DNA of 5,925 nucleotides from Clostridia bacterium (GTDB taxonomy: Bacteria > Bacillota > Clostridia > Christensenellales > UBA1242). The translations under genes were made by a program, and so were the position numbers. This document shows positions 5,002 through 5,925 of this stretch, in pieces (the stretch's first letter is position 1; each line of letters begins with the position of its first letter). Under the pieces are notes generated by a model. It saw only the letters and a program-made list of their open reading frames with translations, was not told where the DNA came from and ran no database searches. The stretch lies in NCBI GenBank assembly GCA_017616705.1, contig JAFZXQ010000095.1, positions 1 through 5,925 of the forward strand, in the 5' to 3' direction.

Positions 5002-5914
5002 TAATTATGACTGCATAATTATCGGTGGAGGGGTGGCAGGAATGACTGCTGCCCTTTACTGTTTAAGGCAAAATAGAACGGTAACAATTATTGAAAAAGA
5101 CACTATTGGCGGGCAAATAAGCGAATCGCCAAGAGTTGAAAACTTCCCAACAATTGAAACAATTTCAGGAACAGAACTTGCTGACAGATTATTTAATCAA
5201 ATAACTAATGCCGGCGCAAATTTTGAATTTGGTAATGTTGTTGGCCTTGAAAAAAATGGAGATATCTTTACTGTTAAAACCGAGTTTGGCGAGTTTTATT
5301 CTAAAACTGTTATTTTAGCAACAGGATTAGTTCATCGAAAACTTAACATAGAAAACGAAGAAAACTTAATAGGCCATGGAATTAGCTTTTGTGCGCTTTG
5401 TGATGGTGCTTTTTATAAAGGTGAAGAAATTGCCTTAATAGGCGATGGAAACACGGCGCTAATTTATGCATTACTACTTTCTGGGTATGCAAAAAAAGTT
5501 TATTTAGTTACAATGTTTGATAGGTTTTTTGGCGACGCTAGTTGGGTTAGCGCGGTTAAAGAAAAAAATAATATTGAAATTATCCATAATGCAACAACAA
5601 CGGCTTTAATCGGCAAAGATGAACTTAGTGGCGTTGAGTTTACTAAAACTAATGGAGAAAAGTTTACGCTTAACGTTAAAGCCTTATTTGAGGCAATTGG
5701 TCAGATTCCTAAAAATGACACTTTTAAACATTTAGCAGAAGTTGATGAGAAAGGTTATTTTGTTAGAAATGAAGACTTATCAACAAAAACTCCTGGGTTA
5801 TTTGTTGCGGGGGATTGCACTAACAAACAAGTTAGACAATTAACAACTGCCGCTAATGATGGAGCAATTGCAGCAACAAGTGCTTGTAATTATCTTCAAT
5901 TAAACTTTAAATAA
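4991..5914 (+). CDS. trxB: Thioredoxin-reductase-family FAD flavoprotein lacking the NADPH motif
   Basis: This 307-residue protein has the size and order of low-molecular-weight thioredoxin reductase. The FAD site is DCIIIGGGVAGMTAAL near the N-terminus with IGGQI downstream, the redox disulfide is C134-A-L-C137 followed by DG, and the second FAD motif is GLFVAGDCTNKQVRQLTTAANDGAIAA split over the last 50 residues. The nucleotide domain keeps a GxGNTA turn (GDGNTA, 151-156), but the VEEA that usually follows is LIYA. The HRRDxFRA motif that binds the NADPH 2'-phosphate reads TMFDRFFG (174-181), so all three arginines are replaced. It may therefore use NADH or reduced ferredoxin, as in pyridine-nucleotide-independent thioredoxin reductases of clostridia (inference). 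Its ATG overlaps nrdD by 11 bp and has a GAGGAG site, so the two are co-transcribed and probably translationally coupled. The most likely partner is the redoxin fused to NrdD. The symbol denotes the family, not a proven activity. Confidence 0.9.
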   Translation: MQNNNYDCIIIGGGVAGMTAALYCLRQNRTVTIIEKDTIGGQISESPRVENFPTIETISGTELADRLFNQITNAGANFEFGNVVGLEKNGDIFTVKTEFGEFYSKTVILATGLVHRKLNIENEENLIGHGISFCALCDGAFYKGEEIALIGDGNTALIYALLLSGYAKKVYLVTMFDRFFGDASWVSAVKEKNNIEIIHNATTTALIGKDELSGVEFTKTNGEKFTLNVKALFEAIGQIPKNDTFKHLAEVDEKGYFVRNEDLSTKTPGLFVAGDCTNKQVRQLTTAANDGAIAATSACNYLQLNFK

Positions 5915-5925
5915 TATATATTTTA

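Noticed and set aside
1..5925. CRISPR array, tRNA/rRNA genes, insertion sequences
   Set aside because: I found no regularly spaced repeats, no tRNA-like cloverleaf, no rRNA sequence, and no transposase or terminal inverted repeats.

Overview
This 5.9-kb window looks like chromosome from an AT-rich, low-GC Gram-positive anaerobe (Bacillota, Clostridia-like, possibly an uncultured gut lineage). The basis is the AT-rich codon choice, AGGAG-type ribosome binding sites, TTGACA-type promoters, intrinsic terminators, an oxygen-sensitive class III ribonucleotide reductase and a Firmicutes-style thymidine kinase. Species-level placement is not possible from the sequence alone.

Layout: (1) Positions 1-650, minus strand: the first 216 codons of an unrecognised, very AT-rich gene that runs off the left edge. 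It has its own promoter and a strong ribosome binding site. (2) Positions 765-1628, minus strand: a complete SpoU/TrmH-family RNA 2'-O-methyltransferase whose stop codon lies inside its own terminator hairpin. (3) A 120-bp divergent promoter region, then tdk (thymidine kinase, 1749-2357, plus strand), closed by a strong terminator. (4) A regulatory stretch with two NrdR boxes spaced 32 bp apart, overlapping the promoter of nrdD. (5) nrdD (2620-5001), an anaerobic ribonucleoside-triphosphate reductase with a glutaredoxin/NrdH-like redoxin fused to its C-terminus. It overlaps by 11 bp a thioredoxin-reductase-family flavoprotein (4991-5914). The window ends 11 bp after that gene.

The plus-strand genes share a theme, dNTP supply: tdk salvages thymidine and nrdD makes dNTPs anaerobically. 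The most interesting unit is the nrdD-redoxin/flavoprotein pair. It looks like a self-contained electron relay (flavoprotein CALC -> redoxin CPNC -> possibly the CGCNC linker -> NrdD active site), which suggests a redoxin-driven rather than formate-driven class III reductase. The flavoprotein keeps the FAD and disulfide motifs of thioredoxin reductase but has lost all three arginines of the NADPH-binding HRRxxxR motif, so its electron donor may be NADH or ferredoxin rather than NADPH. No nrdG activase gene is visible.
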